A DNA stretch of 64,000 bases, taken from assembly GCF_001426485.1 (NCBI RefSeq), contig NZ_LMET01000002.1, positions 175,722-239,721 of the forward strand, in the 5' to 3' direction. Of the stretch, positions 58,217 to 64,000 are shown piece by piece (position 1 is the stretch's first letter; each line of letters opens with the position of its first letter). The notes under the pieces are model-generated. The model searched no databases. It saw only the letters and a program-made list of their open reading frames with translations, and was not told where the DNA came from. The DNA is from Aeromicrobium sp. Root472D3. GTDB lineage: Bacteria > Actinomycetota > Actinomycetes > Propionibacteriales > Nocardioidaceae. Both the position numbers and the translations under genes were made by a program.

Positions 58217-58573
58217 GTGGCGAAGAGGACCATCGAAGTCATCACCAGTGATCTCTCGGGCGACGAGCTCGAGCCGGGTCAGGGCGAGACGATCATCTTC
58301 TCGGTGGGCGGGGCCGACTACTCGATCGACCTGACGGACGCCGAGGCCGACGAGTTCCGCTCCACGTTCGACCGCTACGTCAAGGTCGCGTCGCGCGCGA
58401 GCTCGCGCGGCACGCAGTCGTCCTCGTCGGCCCGCAAGCCGTCGGGATCGGGACGTTCGTCCGAGGAGCTCGCGCACATCCGCGCGTGGGCCAAGGACAA
58501 CGGCCACGAGGTCAGCGAGCGCGGCCGCATCAAGGCCGAGGTCATCGAGGCGTTCGACAAGGCCCAGGGCTGA
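58217..58573 (+). CDS. lsr2: Nucleoid-associated silencing protein Lsr2
   Basis: 118 residues. The N-terminal dimerisation domain includes VGGADYSIDLTDAEADEFR. The C-terminal DNA-binding domain reads EELAHIRAWAKDNGHEVSER and ends with the minor-groove RGR motif (SERGRIKAEV). Lsr2 bridges AT-rich DNA and represses foreign genes. The GTG has AGGAGC upstream. It may act on the lower-GC island 3 kb downstream. Confidence 0.93.
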   Translation: MAKRTIEVITSDLSGDELEPGQGETIIFSVGGADYSIDLTDAEADEFRSTFDRYVKVASRASSRGTQSSSSARKPSGSGRSSEELAHIRAWAKDNGHEVSERGRIKAEVIEAFDKAQG

Positions 58574-58595
58574 GCAGGCCCCGGGCCTCGACCCG

Positions 58596-59210
58596 TCAGT
58601 TCGTGTAGGGCCGGGAGTCGCCGCCGGCGTCGCACGTGCTGCCGGCCAGCCGCGACGGGAAGTCGTACCGCTCGAGCGTCGCGCAGTCGACGAGCGACTG
58701 GCCCGTCCACGCCTGCGTCCACGCACCGCCCGACTTCGCCCACAGCACGGCCGAGCCGCCGCACCCCGGGGCGGAGTAGGCGCCGCGGGCCCAGCCGCCG
58801 GTGTCGAGCTGCGTCACGGTGATGCGGGGCGCCTCGGTGCAGCCCTCCACGCCGTCCGCGGACTGCTTCGCGATCGAGGCGGCGATGAAGGTCTTGAAGT
58901 CGAGGGGCGCGCCGGAGAGCTTCGAGGTGTCGGACACCGCGGCGATCGTGATGCCGTCCTCGTCGACGGCCTCGTAGTCGATGAAGGTGCCGGGCTTGAC
59001 GGCCGGCTCCTTCGTCGTCTCCGTCGGGGACGGCTCCCGCGTCGTGCTGGTCCTCGTGGGTGCCGGGGTGGTGGGCGCGTCGGTCGCGGTGGGGGAGTCG
59101 GTGGACGTCGAGGGGGCCGCCGTCTGGGCGTCGCCGTCGGATCCGCAGGCGCCGAGCATCAGCACCGTCGAGGTCGCGAGGGCGAGGGCGACCAGTCGTG
59201 TACGCGTCAT
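58596..59210 (-). CDS. Lipoprotein of unknown function
   Basis: 204 residues. The signal peptide ends in the lipobox LGAC, followed by a Thr/Pro/Ser-rich linker of about 50 residues and a small C-terminal domain with several Cys (EGCTE, APGCGG, LVDCA, STCDAGG) that probably form disulphides. No family recognised. A GTG two codons upstream is an alternative start. Confidence 0.7.
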   Translation of the reverse strand: MTRTRLVALALATSTVLMLGACGSDGDAQTAAPSTSTDSPTATDAPTTPAPTRTSTTREPSPTETTKEPAVKPGTFIDYEAVDEDGITIAAVSDTSKLSGAPLDFKTFIAASIAKQSADGVEGCTEAPRITVTQLDTGGWARGAYSAPGCGGSAVLWAKSGGAWTQAWTGQSLVDCATLERYDFPSRLAGSTCDAGGDSRPYTN

Positions 59211-59250
59211 GAGCACATGATGCCTCGTCGCCGCCGTGCGCCGCGTGAGG

Positions 59251-59766
59251 CTAGCGGCCGGTCGTGCCGTCGATCGCCTCGCGCAGCAGGTCGGCGTGGC
59301 CGTTGTGCCGCGCGTACTCCTGCACCAGGTGGACGTAGACCATGCGCAGCGACATCGCGTGGCCGTGCACGTCGATCGTGTGGTCGAGGTCGATGCCCGC
59401 GACCGCGCGGTCGGCGTGCGCCCACTCGTCGCGCAACTGGTCGACGGCCCCCGGTGCCTCGGCGGGGTCGATCTGGTTGAAGTCGGTGTCGTCGTGCGCC
59501 TCGAAGTCGTGCAGGTGCTCGACGTCCTCGCCGGCGACGCGCTTGCGCAGCCAGATGCGCTCGACCTTGGCGAGGTGCCGCACGAGGCCCAGCAGGCTCA
59601 GGTTCGACGAGCCGACGGGGCGCAGGGCCAGCTGGTCGGCCGTCAGCCCGGCGCAGACGTTGACGAGCGTGCGGCGCTGGTGCGACAGCATGCCCTCGAG
59701 GATCGGTCGCTCGGCACCCGCCATGGGGCCGTCGACGGGGTCGGGGGTGGGTGAGAGCCAGGTCAT
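59251..59766 (-). CDS. DinB family (DUF664) putative mycothiol transferase
   Basis: 171 residues, four-helix bundle type. The metal-binding His set of the family is visible in LVRHLAKVE and HLVQEYARHNGHADLLRE. Actinobacterial DUF664 proteins are related to mycothiol S-transferases, consistent with mshB in this window. Substrate unknown. Confidence 0.83.
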   Translation of the reverse strand: MTWLSPTPDPVDGPMAGAERPILEGMLSHQRRTLVNVCAGLTADQLALRPVGSSNLSLLGLVRHLAKVERIWLRKRVAGEDVEHLHDFEAHDDTDFNQIDPAEAPGAVDQLRDEWAHADRAVAGIDLDHTIDVHGHAMSLRMVYVHLVQEYARHNGHADLLREAIDGTTGR

Positions 59767-59811
59767 GGCTCGATCGTCCCACCTCGGTCGTGGTGCGCCG
59801 TCCTGGCGGGG

Positions 59812-61017
59812 TCAGCGGACGGCGGGCTGCAGGAGGACGTCCGAGAACGTCGCGACCGAGGCGGTGCCGGCGCGGTTGAGCGAGGCCTTCGACGGCTGCC
59901 GCGCGATGTCGTTGGGCACGAGGCAGTCGGTGCCGGGCGGCAGCTCGCGGTCGCTGATCGCGCCCTCGGGACGACGCTTCTGGTAGCCGCTCGCCGCGCC
60001 GCCGTCCTTGGCGTAGGTGCACGTGGGGGTCGTGTCGGTGAGGGCGAGGCCGAAGGCCGCGTCCCAGTTGTCGCCGTTGGGTTCCAGCACCGAGAACGTG
60101 CCCTCGAGCAGGTAGGGGTAGAGCACGAAGATTGTCTGGATGCCCGTCAGGTTGGCCAGCAGCGGCTCGTTGACGGTGCGCAGGTCGCGCAGGATCGTGC
60201 CGAGGTCGGCCGCGTTCTCGTCGACCACGGCGTTGACGGTCGCGGCCGCGTCGCCGCCCTTGTCGAGCAGGCGTCGCACGTCGGGGTCGGCGTCGACGAG
60301 GGTGTCGGAGAGCTTGGCGAGGTTGTCGGAGAACTCCGAGATCGCGCCGCGCTGGTCGATCTGCGTCTGCAGCACGGTGTCGGAGTTGCGGATCAGCGAG
60401 CGGGTCACGTCGATGTTGGCGTCAGCGGTCTGGATGAACGTCGACGTCGTGTCGAGGATGCGCGCGAGGTCGGGGCCGGTGCCCTCGAACGCCTGGCCCA
60501 GCTCGGAGATCACGGTCTGCAGGTTGTCGGTGTCCACCGAGGTGACGAGGCTGTTGACGTCCGTCAGCAGCTGGGTCGACGAGATCGGGATGGCGGTGTT
60601 CTCGACCGTGATCTCGGTGCCCTGCGCGAGGTAGGGGGCCGCGGTGCCGCGGGGGCGGATGTCGACGAACTGCTCGCCGATCGCCGACTTGTTGGCGACG
60701 ACGAGCTGGGCGTCGGCCGAGATGCGGGGCGCGCTGTTCTCGATGTCCAGGTCGACCAGGACGCCGTCGGGCTCGGGTGTCAGACGTCCGACGCGTCCGA
60801 CCTCGATGCCGCGGTACGTCACGGGGGCGCCGTCGAAGATGCCGCCGGAGTCGGTGAAGTGGGCCTGCACGGTGTAGGTGCGGTCGACCACGAGCCGGTC
60901 GAGCTGGGCGTAGCGCCCGCCGACGAACACGCCGCCCAGCAGGGTCACGAGGGCGAAGATCATCAGCTGGATCTTCGTGCGCCGCACGATCACTCGGCGG
61001 CCCCCTTCCTCGTCCAT
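59812..61017 (-). CDS. Solitary MCE-family protein
   Basis: 401 residues. One TM helix (IQLMIFALVTLLGGVFVGG) precedes the MCE/MlaD domain with DRTYTVQAHFTDSGGIFDGA and VTYRGIEVGRVG, then a long helical region, matching MceF-type proteins. MCE proteins form lipid or sterol import tunnels, normally in sets of six with two YrbE permeases. No partner gene is nearby on either side. CATACT six bases before the ATG supports the start. The C-terminus has a Cys pair (TCTYAK, TDCLV). Confidence 0.85.
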   Translation of the reverse strand: MDEEGGRRVIVRRTKIQLMIFALVTLLGGVFVGGRYAQLDRLVVDRTYTVQAHFTDSGGIFDGAPVTYRGIEVGRVGRLTPEPDGVLVDLDIENSAPRISADAQLVVANKSAIGEQFVDIRPRGTAAPYLAQGTEITVENTAIPISSTQLLTDVNSLVTSVDTDNLQTVISELGQAFEGTGPDLARILDTTSTFIQTADANIDVTRSLIRNSDTVLQTQIDQRGAISEFSDNLAKLSDTLVDADPDVRRLLDKGGDAAATVNAVVDENAADLGTILRDLRTVNEPLLANLTGIQTIFVLYPYLLEGTFSVLEPNGDNWDAAFGLALTDTTPTCTYAKDGGAASGYQKRRPEGAISDRELPPGTDCLVPNDIARQPSKASLNRAGTASVATFSDVLLQPAVR

Positions 61018-61107
61018 ACCGCGAGTATGTTCGCGTTCAACCTATCGGCAGGTACCGGCGATCGGGCGTCCGGGAGCACGTGAGCCCGGTCACGTCCGGC
61101 TCGTTAT

Positions 61108-61125
61108 TTGTCATGCGCGTGACAA
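61108..61125. promoter_or_regulatory. Palindromic operator candidate between mce and cpaF
   Basis: TTGTCA, six bases, TGACAA: a perfect 6-bp dyad flanked by AT-rich bases, in the middle of the 200-bp divergent gap. It is the best operator-like sequence in the core-genome part of the window. Confidence 0.5.
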
Positions 61126-61217
61126 GAAATCCCCAGGCGGGCAGACGGTGTCTTCCCAACCCGCGGGGGTTTCGCCACTCTGATCGCAGGCATTCCTGCG
61201 GGGAAGGGGTGATCGCG

Positions 61218-61856
61218 ATGCAGTCGTCGACGTCGGCGCTGACCGAGCGCGTGCGCGACCTGGTGCGCCAGCGACGCGTCGACCCGCGCACCGATGCCGC
61301 CTCGGTGCGGCTGGCGGCGCGCGACGCGATCGCCGAGCACGAGGCCCGCAGCCTGACCGGTGCGGTCGCGACGCTCGACGACCCCGAGGTCGTCATCGGC
61401 CAGATCGTCGCCGACGTGTCGGGCTTCGGGCCGCTGCAGTCACTGCTGGACGACGAGACGGTCGAGGAGATCTGGATCAACGAGCCGTCGCGAGTGTTCG
61501 TCGCCCGGCACGGACGCCATGAGCTGACGCCGCTGATGCTGACCCCCGAGCAGGTGCGCGAGCTCGTCGAGCGCATGCTGTCGTCGTCGGGGCGGCGGCT
61601 CGACGTCAGCCAGCCGTTCGTCGACGCGATGCTGCCGGGCGGGCACCGGCTCCACGTCGTCCTCGACGGCATCGCCCGCGGGTTCGCCGCCGTCAACGTC
61701 CGCAAGTTCGTGGCCCGGGCCCACTCGCTGACCGACCTCGTGGGCCTCGGCACCCTCGACGCCCCCACCGCGGCGTTCCTCGACGCCAGCGTCAGGGCCG
61801 GGCTGAACATCGTCGTCTCCGGCGGCACCCAGGCGGGCAATGCCACAAATTGCTAA
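61218..61856 (+). pseudogene. cpaF: CpaF/TadA pilus-assembly ATPase, interrupted at the Walker A motif
   Basis: The first about 207 codons are an intact CpaF N-terminus: IVADVSGFGPLQSLLDDETV, EEIWINEPSRVFV, MLPGGHRLHVVLDG, LRAGLNIVVSGGTQAG-like RAGLNIVVSGGTQAG. The family continues GKTTLLN, but here the frame reads GGTQAG-N-A-T-N-C and stops (61854-61856). The remaining half of the ATPase is absent. The break falls within the P-loop Lys codon (61839-61841), exactly where base composition drops. CpaF powers Flp pilus secretion, so this copy cannot work. Start at the ATG 61218 after GGGAAGGGG. Confidence 0.88.
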
Positions 61857-61869
61857 TACACCCTGTGGC
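61842..61869. repeat. Inverted repeat at the island boundary
   Basis: GCCACA (61842-61847) and TGTGGC (61864-61869), 16 bases apart, starting within two bases of the cpaF break. This could be recombinase arm sites or chance; it is short. Confidence 0.4.
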
Positions 61870-61901
61870 TACGGAAACACCTCGGACGTCCTCACTTTGA
61901 T

Positions 61902-61936
61902 GTAAGACGGTGCTACGATCTGTAGGACGGTCTTAC
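61902..61936. promoter_or_regulatory. Promoter with repeated operator half-sites before the RHH-YfbU gene
   Basis: The -10 TACGAT (61914-61919) lies between TAAGACGGT (61903-61911) and TAGGACGGT (61923-61931), a 20-bp-period direct repeat. The ends GTAAGAC and GTCTTAC also form a 7-bp dyad. This fits autoregulation by the ribbon-helix-helix protein encoded directly downstream. Confidence 0.6.
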
Positions 61937-61946
61937 AGGAGGACTT

Positions 61947-62678
61947 ATGGCCACCATCAGCATCCGTGTGGATAACGAGACGCGGGATCAACTCGAGTCC
62001 TATGCCCGCGCTCGGGGCAGCAGCTTGAGCGACCTCCTGCGGCGAGCCATCGACACGGTTCTCGAGCGCGACCCTACGCGGCCATGGGATCGCTCAGATG
62101 TGCCGCCAACATTGAGTGTCTTGGACCGTCGGATTCTGCAACTCCACCATCAGACTCTTGCTCTCGTCGCGAGCGATCCGGTGGAACGAGAGGAATCAAT
62201 GCGTCAAGCCTACGTTCTAGAGCGCGGATACACGCTGGAGTATGCGAACGAGTTTGGCCGACTTGAACCGGAGCTGTCTCGCGCAGACTGCCTGTTCGTA
62301 TTTGATGTGCTTGACATGTTCCGAATTCTCGACGCGAGTTTCCGGAAACTTGCTGCTAGCGGCTTTGTCCATGCTGGGACGGTGTCGAACTATGTCCGAT
62401 TTCGCGGTTTCGACGTGAACGACAGCTACGAGCATGCACTCGCTGGGTACGTGCACTTCCTCACGCTGACTGATCGCTGGCCGGAGCATCGGGAGTTCGT
62501 CGAAGAGACGGGCGGGAACTCGCACATGCCGATGGCGGATAGGTATCGTCGGATGCTTTCGGTCTACAAGCCCATGCGGACTCGTCGCGTTCACGGAGCA
62601 GGATCGTCTCCCTCCGACATGCTGCTCTCGTCCGAAGAAGTTCGACGAGTGGTTGACGCGGCAGTTGGTCCCGAATGA
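61947..62678 (+). CDS. Ribbon-helix-helix regulator fused to a YfbU domain
   Basis: 243 residues. The N-terminal RHH domain (MATISIRVDNETRDQLESYA through SDLLRRAID) is of the CopG/Arc antitoxin type. From about residue 60 a YfbU domain follows, with LQLHHQTLALVA, VLERGYTLEYANEFGRLE, FVFDVLDMFRILDASF, GFDVNDSYEHALAGYVHFL and RYRRMLSVY matching E. coli YfbU in order. YfbU has been reported as a protein linked to cell death in E. coli; the biochemical role is unknown. AGGAGG is four bases upstream. The stop overlaps the next ATG. Confidence 0.82.
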   Translation: MATISIRVDNETRDQLESYARARGSSLSDLLRRAIDTVLERDPTRPWDRSDVPPTLSVLDRRILQLHHQTLALVASDPVEREESMRQAYVLERGYTLEYANEFGRLEPELSRADCLFVFDVLDMFRILDASFRKLAASGFVHAGTVSNYVRFRGFDVNDSYEHALAGYVHFLTLTDRWPEHREFVEETGGNSHMPMADRYRRMLSVYKPMRTRRVHGAGSSPSDMLLSSEEVRRVVDAAVGPE

Positions 62679-63127
62679 CCGAGGAGCCACGGACGCACCC
62701 CGGTGTGACTCCGGCAACTGTAGCCGCGCGTCTGTCTACGATGCGCCGGGAGATCCGCCTGCCTGACGGGGCTCTGATTTTGCGCGGTGGAACGTTGCAG
62801 CTGGGTGACCTTGAGAAGGCGGTTTTGGTTGCCGAAGTGAAGATGAAGCGGCCCGGACTGTCGGTCTATGGAGCCGACGTTCCCGACCCTCAGTCGCTTC
62901 TCGATCTAGTAGCTGGTCAGGTCATGCACGCGTCAGTGAGCTTCACGACGGTGGAGTGCTTGAGGGAGAAGGGCTTCGAGCTTGAGCAGACCGGTGACCC
63001 ACCGCACCACACAGTGTGGCTTCCCGAGACGGACGATCGGGAGTACTGGTTGCGAGAATTTCGCAACTCATTCGAACTGCCGAGGAACCGGGACGGGCTT
63101 GCGGGCTACAGTGTCGGATCCCACTAG
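62675..63127 (+). CDS. Unknown 150-residue protein coupled to the RHH-YfbU gene
   Basis: 150 residues, no TM segment. The C-terminal two thirds is best ordered: MKRPGLSVYGADVPDPQ, VSFTTVECLREKGFELEQTG, PPHHTVWLPE and a helix with REFRNSFELPR. I cannot assign a family. The ATGA overlap with an RHH gene is the standard arrangement of toxin-antitoxin or immunity pairs, so a toxin-like or partner role is a working guess only. An ADP-ribosyltransferase fold could be tested. Confidence 0.6.
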   Translation: MTEEPRTHPGVTPATVAARLSTMRREIRLPDGALILRGGTLQLGDLEKAVLVAEVKMKRPGLSVYGADVPDPQSLLDLVAGQVMHASVSFTTVECLREKGFELEQTGDPPHHTVWLPETDDREYWLREFRNSFELPRNRDGLAGYSVGSH

Positions 63128-63191
63128 TGCTATGCGAAGTGTGCTGCGCCGAGCTATGGTCCTCGTAGAGACACTTGAGAGAGGGTGCAGC

Positions 63192-63431
63192 ATGCGTGAG
63201 ATTTGGGTTGACTTCAACAGCGTCGACGCTCATGGCTTGGCTACGACCCTTGCTGCCTTCGCTGAGGATGGCGTCATGTTGTCGATTGGCCAGCAAGTAC
63301 TGGCCGGTGACGACGACGGGCACCTCTGCGAAGCAAGCATTGTGGACATGGGTTCGGATGGCTCAGTCACGCTCGCTGTTGACCTTGGCAAGTTCCGCCA
63401 GTCGCAGCGTCACGTGCGTGTCGCAGTCTGA
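63192..63431 (+). CDS. Unknown 79-residue protein
   Basis: 79 residues, mostly beta-strand by pattern: MREIWVDFNSVDAHGLATTL, VMLSIGQQVLAGDDDG, SVTLAVDLGKF. It has GAGAGGG upstream and a terminator 31 bp after the stop, so it is likely the last gene of the first island operon. No family recognised. Confidence 0.5.
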   Translation: MREIWVDFNSVDAHGLATTLAAFAEDGVMLSIGQQVLAGDDDGHLCEASIVDMGSDGSVTLAVDLGKFRQSQRHVRVAV

Positions 63432-63461
63432 CCACATACCTCGTAGCTACTTCTTCGCTGG

Positions 63462-63490
63462 ACGCCCGGGCTGCTGTCCGGGCGTTTGTT
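63462..63490 (+). terminator. Rho-independent terminator
   Basis: ACGCCCGG, eight bases, CCGGGCGT followed by TTGTT. It ends the RHH-YfbU operon. Confidence 0.82.
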
Positions 63491-63620
63491 AGTGGGCGTG
63501 ATTGTCCGGGTGGGCTGTTGCAAGCGACTAGTCGTGACTCGATAGGCATCGGATCGAAGGGTCAAGTGATCCGCTCGCCCGCTACGCTCCATTCGACAGG
63601 CTGCTGAGTGGAGGGCGCGA
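63491..63620. other. Intergenic region before the nucleotidyltransferase-like gene
   Basis: 130 bp without a gene. It must hold the promoter of the next gene; no clear -10 of the TANNNT type sits close to the start, although GGAGG precedes the GTG. Confidence 0.4.
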
Positions 63621-64000
63621 GTGACGACCGGGGATATTGGAGTCTTCCGCGATCGTCTCGCGCAGCATGGGCCTCAACAGACGGTCCAGCGGTACATCAC
63701 TTCCGGATCGTGTGTCCACCTGGACGAGAACGACTACGGAGAGTTGCGCCAGCGAGTCTCGGCACGCTTTGGATTGCATCCGACGAATGTCCTGGTGGTG
63801 GGATCAGCCAAGCTCGGCTTCTCTATCGCTCCGACGAAGCGCTGGCAATTGTTCAATGATGAAAGTGACATCGATGTCGCCATTGTGTCGTCGCACCTCT
63901 ACTTGTCCATTTGGCGCCAGGTCGGTGAGTTGCTCGCGAAGGATCCTCTCTTCGCCTGGGACAGGAAGTCACTGTTATCGCGCAAGCATCTCCAGGGCTG
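63621..64000 (+). CDS. Nucleotidyltransferase-fold protein, N-terminal part (leaves window)
   Basis: 126 codons from GTG 63621 (GGAGGG upstream) to the edge with no stop. VLVVGSAKLGFSIAP followed by NDESDIDVAIVS matches the polymerase-beta-like nucleotidyltransferase core: GS loop, then D-I-D with the two metal-binding Asp. This GSA...SDIDV form occurs in several toxin, antitoxin and defence-associated nucleotidyltransferases. No second domain is visible yet, so the substrate and class cannot be told. Confidence 0.7.
   Translation, partial: MTTGDIGVFRDRLAQHGPQQTVQRYITSGSCVHLDENDYGELRQRVSARFGLHPTNVLVVGSAKLGFSIAPTKRWQLFNDESDIDVAIVSSHLYLSIWRQVGELLAKDPLFAWDRKSLLSRKHLQG

Larger units (their letters stand above)
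61841..64000 (+). mobile_element. Left end of an inserted genetic island (continues past the window)
   Basis: From 61841 the sequence no longer matches cpaF and becomes much less GC-rich: a hand count gives 30 of 60 G/C for the line at 62281 against 43 of 60 at 61681. Codon use and gene content also change. It carries a RHH-YfbU regulator, two unknown genes and a nucleotidyltransferase-like gene. No integrase or transposase is seen in the visible 2.2 kb; the other end and any attachment repeat lie outside. Confidence 0.72.

Noticed and set aside
62982..63191. A longer start (62982) for the 79-residue gene
   Set aside because: The extension overlaps the preceding gene in another frame; the Shine-Dalgarno sequence is at 63180 before ATG 63192.
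63608..63859. An 83-residue frame overlapping the nucleotidyltransferase-like gene
   Set aside because: It is out of frame with the clear nucleotidyltransferase motifs and has no homology of its own.
61841..64000. A prophage
   Set aside because: No phage structural, replication or lysis gene is visible in the part seen; island is the more careful term.

Overview
The window is very GC-rich and densely coded, and reads as chromosome from a mycothiol-making actinobacterium. Support comes from mshB, whiB2, mtrA-mtrB-lpqB, lsr2, a 7Fe ferredoxin, LytR-CpsA-Psr (LCP) proteins, an actinobacterial-type DapD and a DinB-type thiol transferase. The order fbiA-like / whiB2 / GT2 / DUF5719 / zincin-like / DUF3499 / manB / ahcY / mtrAB / lpqB / comF / hpf / secA follows the Rv3268-Rv3240 region of Mycobacterium, but there are no mycolate or arabinan genes. 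A Nocardioidaceae-type organism (for example Aeromicrobium or Nocardioides) is my best guess; this is inference. Many genes carry a TANNNT -10 hexamer 6-7 nt before the start codon and appear to be transcribed without a leader. Layout: 1-8135 is metabolic and accessory: an SNF2-like helicase running off the left edge, a YibE/F membrane protein, a phosphotransferase-cupin pair, DUF2071, a BASS transporter, an alditol oxidase and an MDR oxidoreductase. 8154-18194 holds an S9 peptidase, mshB, a VanW-domain protein, a GNAT, ferredoxin-dapC and dapD. 18236-24370 is a cell-envelope block of three LCP ligases and an ABC polysaccharide exporter. 24452-34671 is the conserved TIGR03089 / CofD-like / whiB2 / GT2 / DUF5719 / manB / ahcY segment. 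34790-44971 is mtrA-mtrB-lpqB-comF-hpf-response regulator-YcaQ-like-secA. 45122-51986 holds Rv3235-like, LysM, BldC-like HTH, CpaB-like, CpaE/TadZ-like, a WS/DGAT-like protein, DUF2505 and PspA. 52094-58112 is a two-component system beside two envelope glycosyltransferases and a Gly/Gln-rich secreted protein. 58217-61017 has lsr2, a lipoprotein, a DinB protein and a solitary MCE protein. The most unusual feature is at the right end. A cpaF/tadA secretion ATPase (61218-) follows the family consensus up to its Walker A motif and is broken exactly at the P-loop lysine codon (about 61840). The DNA then becomes visibly less GC-rich and holds genes unlike the rest: a ribbon-helix-helix/YfbU regulator with operator-like repeats, a translationally coupled 150-residue unknown, a 79-residue unknown, a strong terminator, and the start of a nucleotidyltransferase-like protein that leaves the window. 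I read this as the left end of an integrated genetic island that inactivates, or reversibly interrupts, the pilus ATPase. No integrase, tRNA, rRNA, CRISPR array or complete insertion sequence was found.
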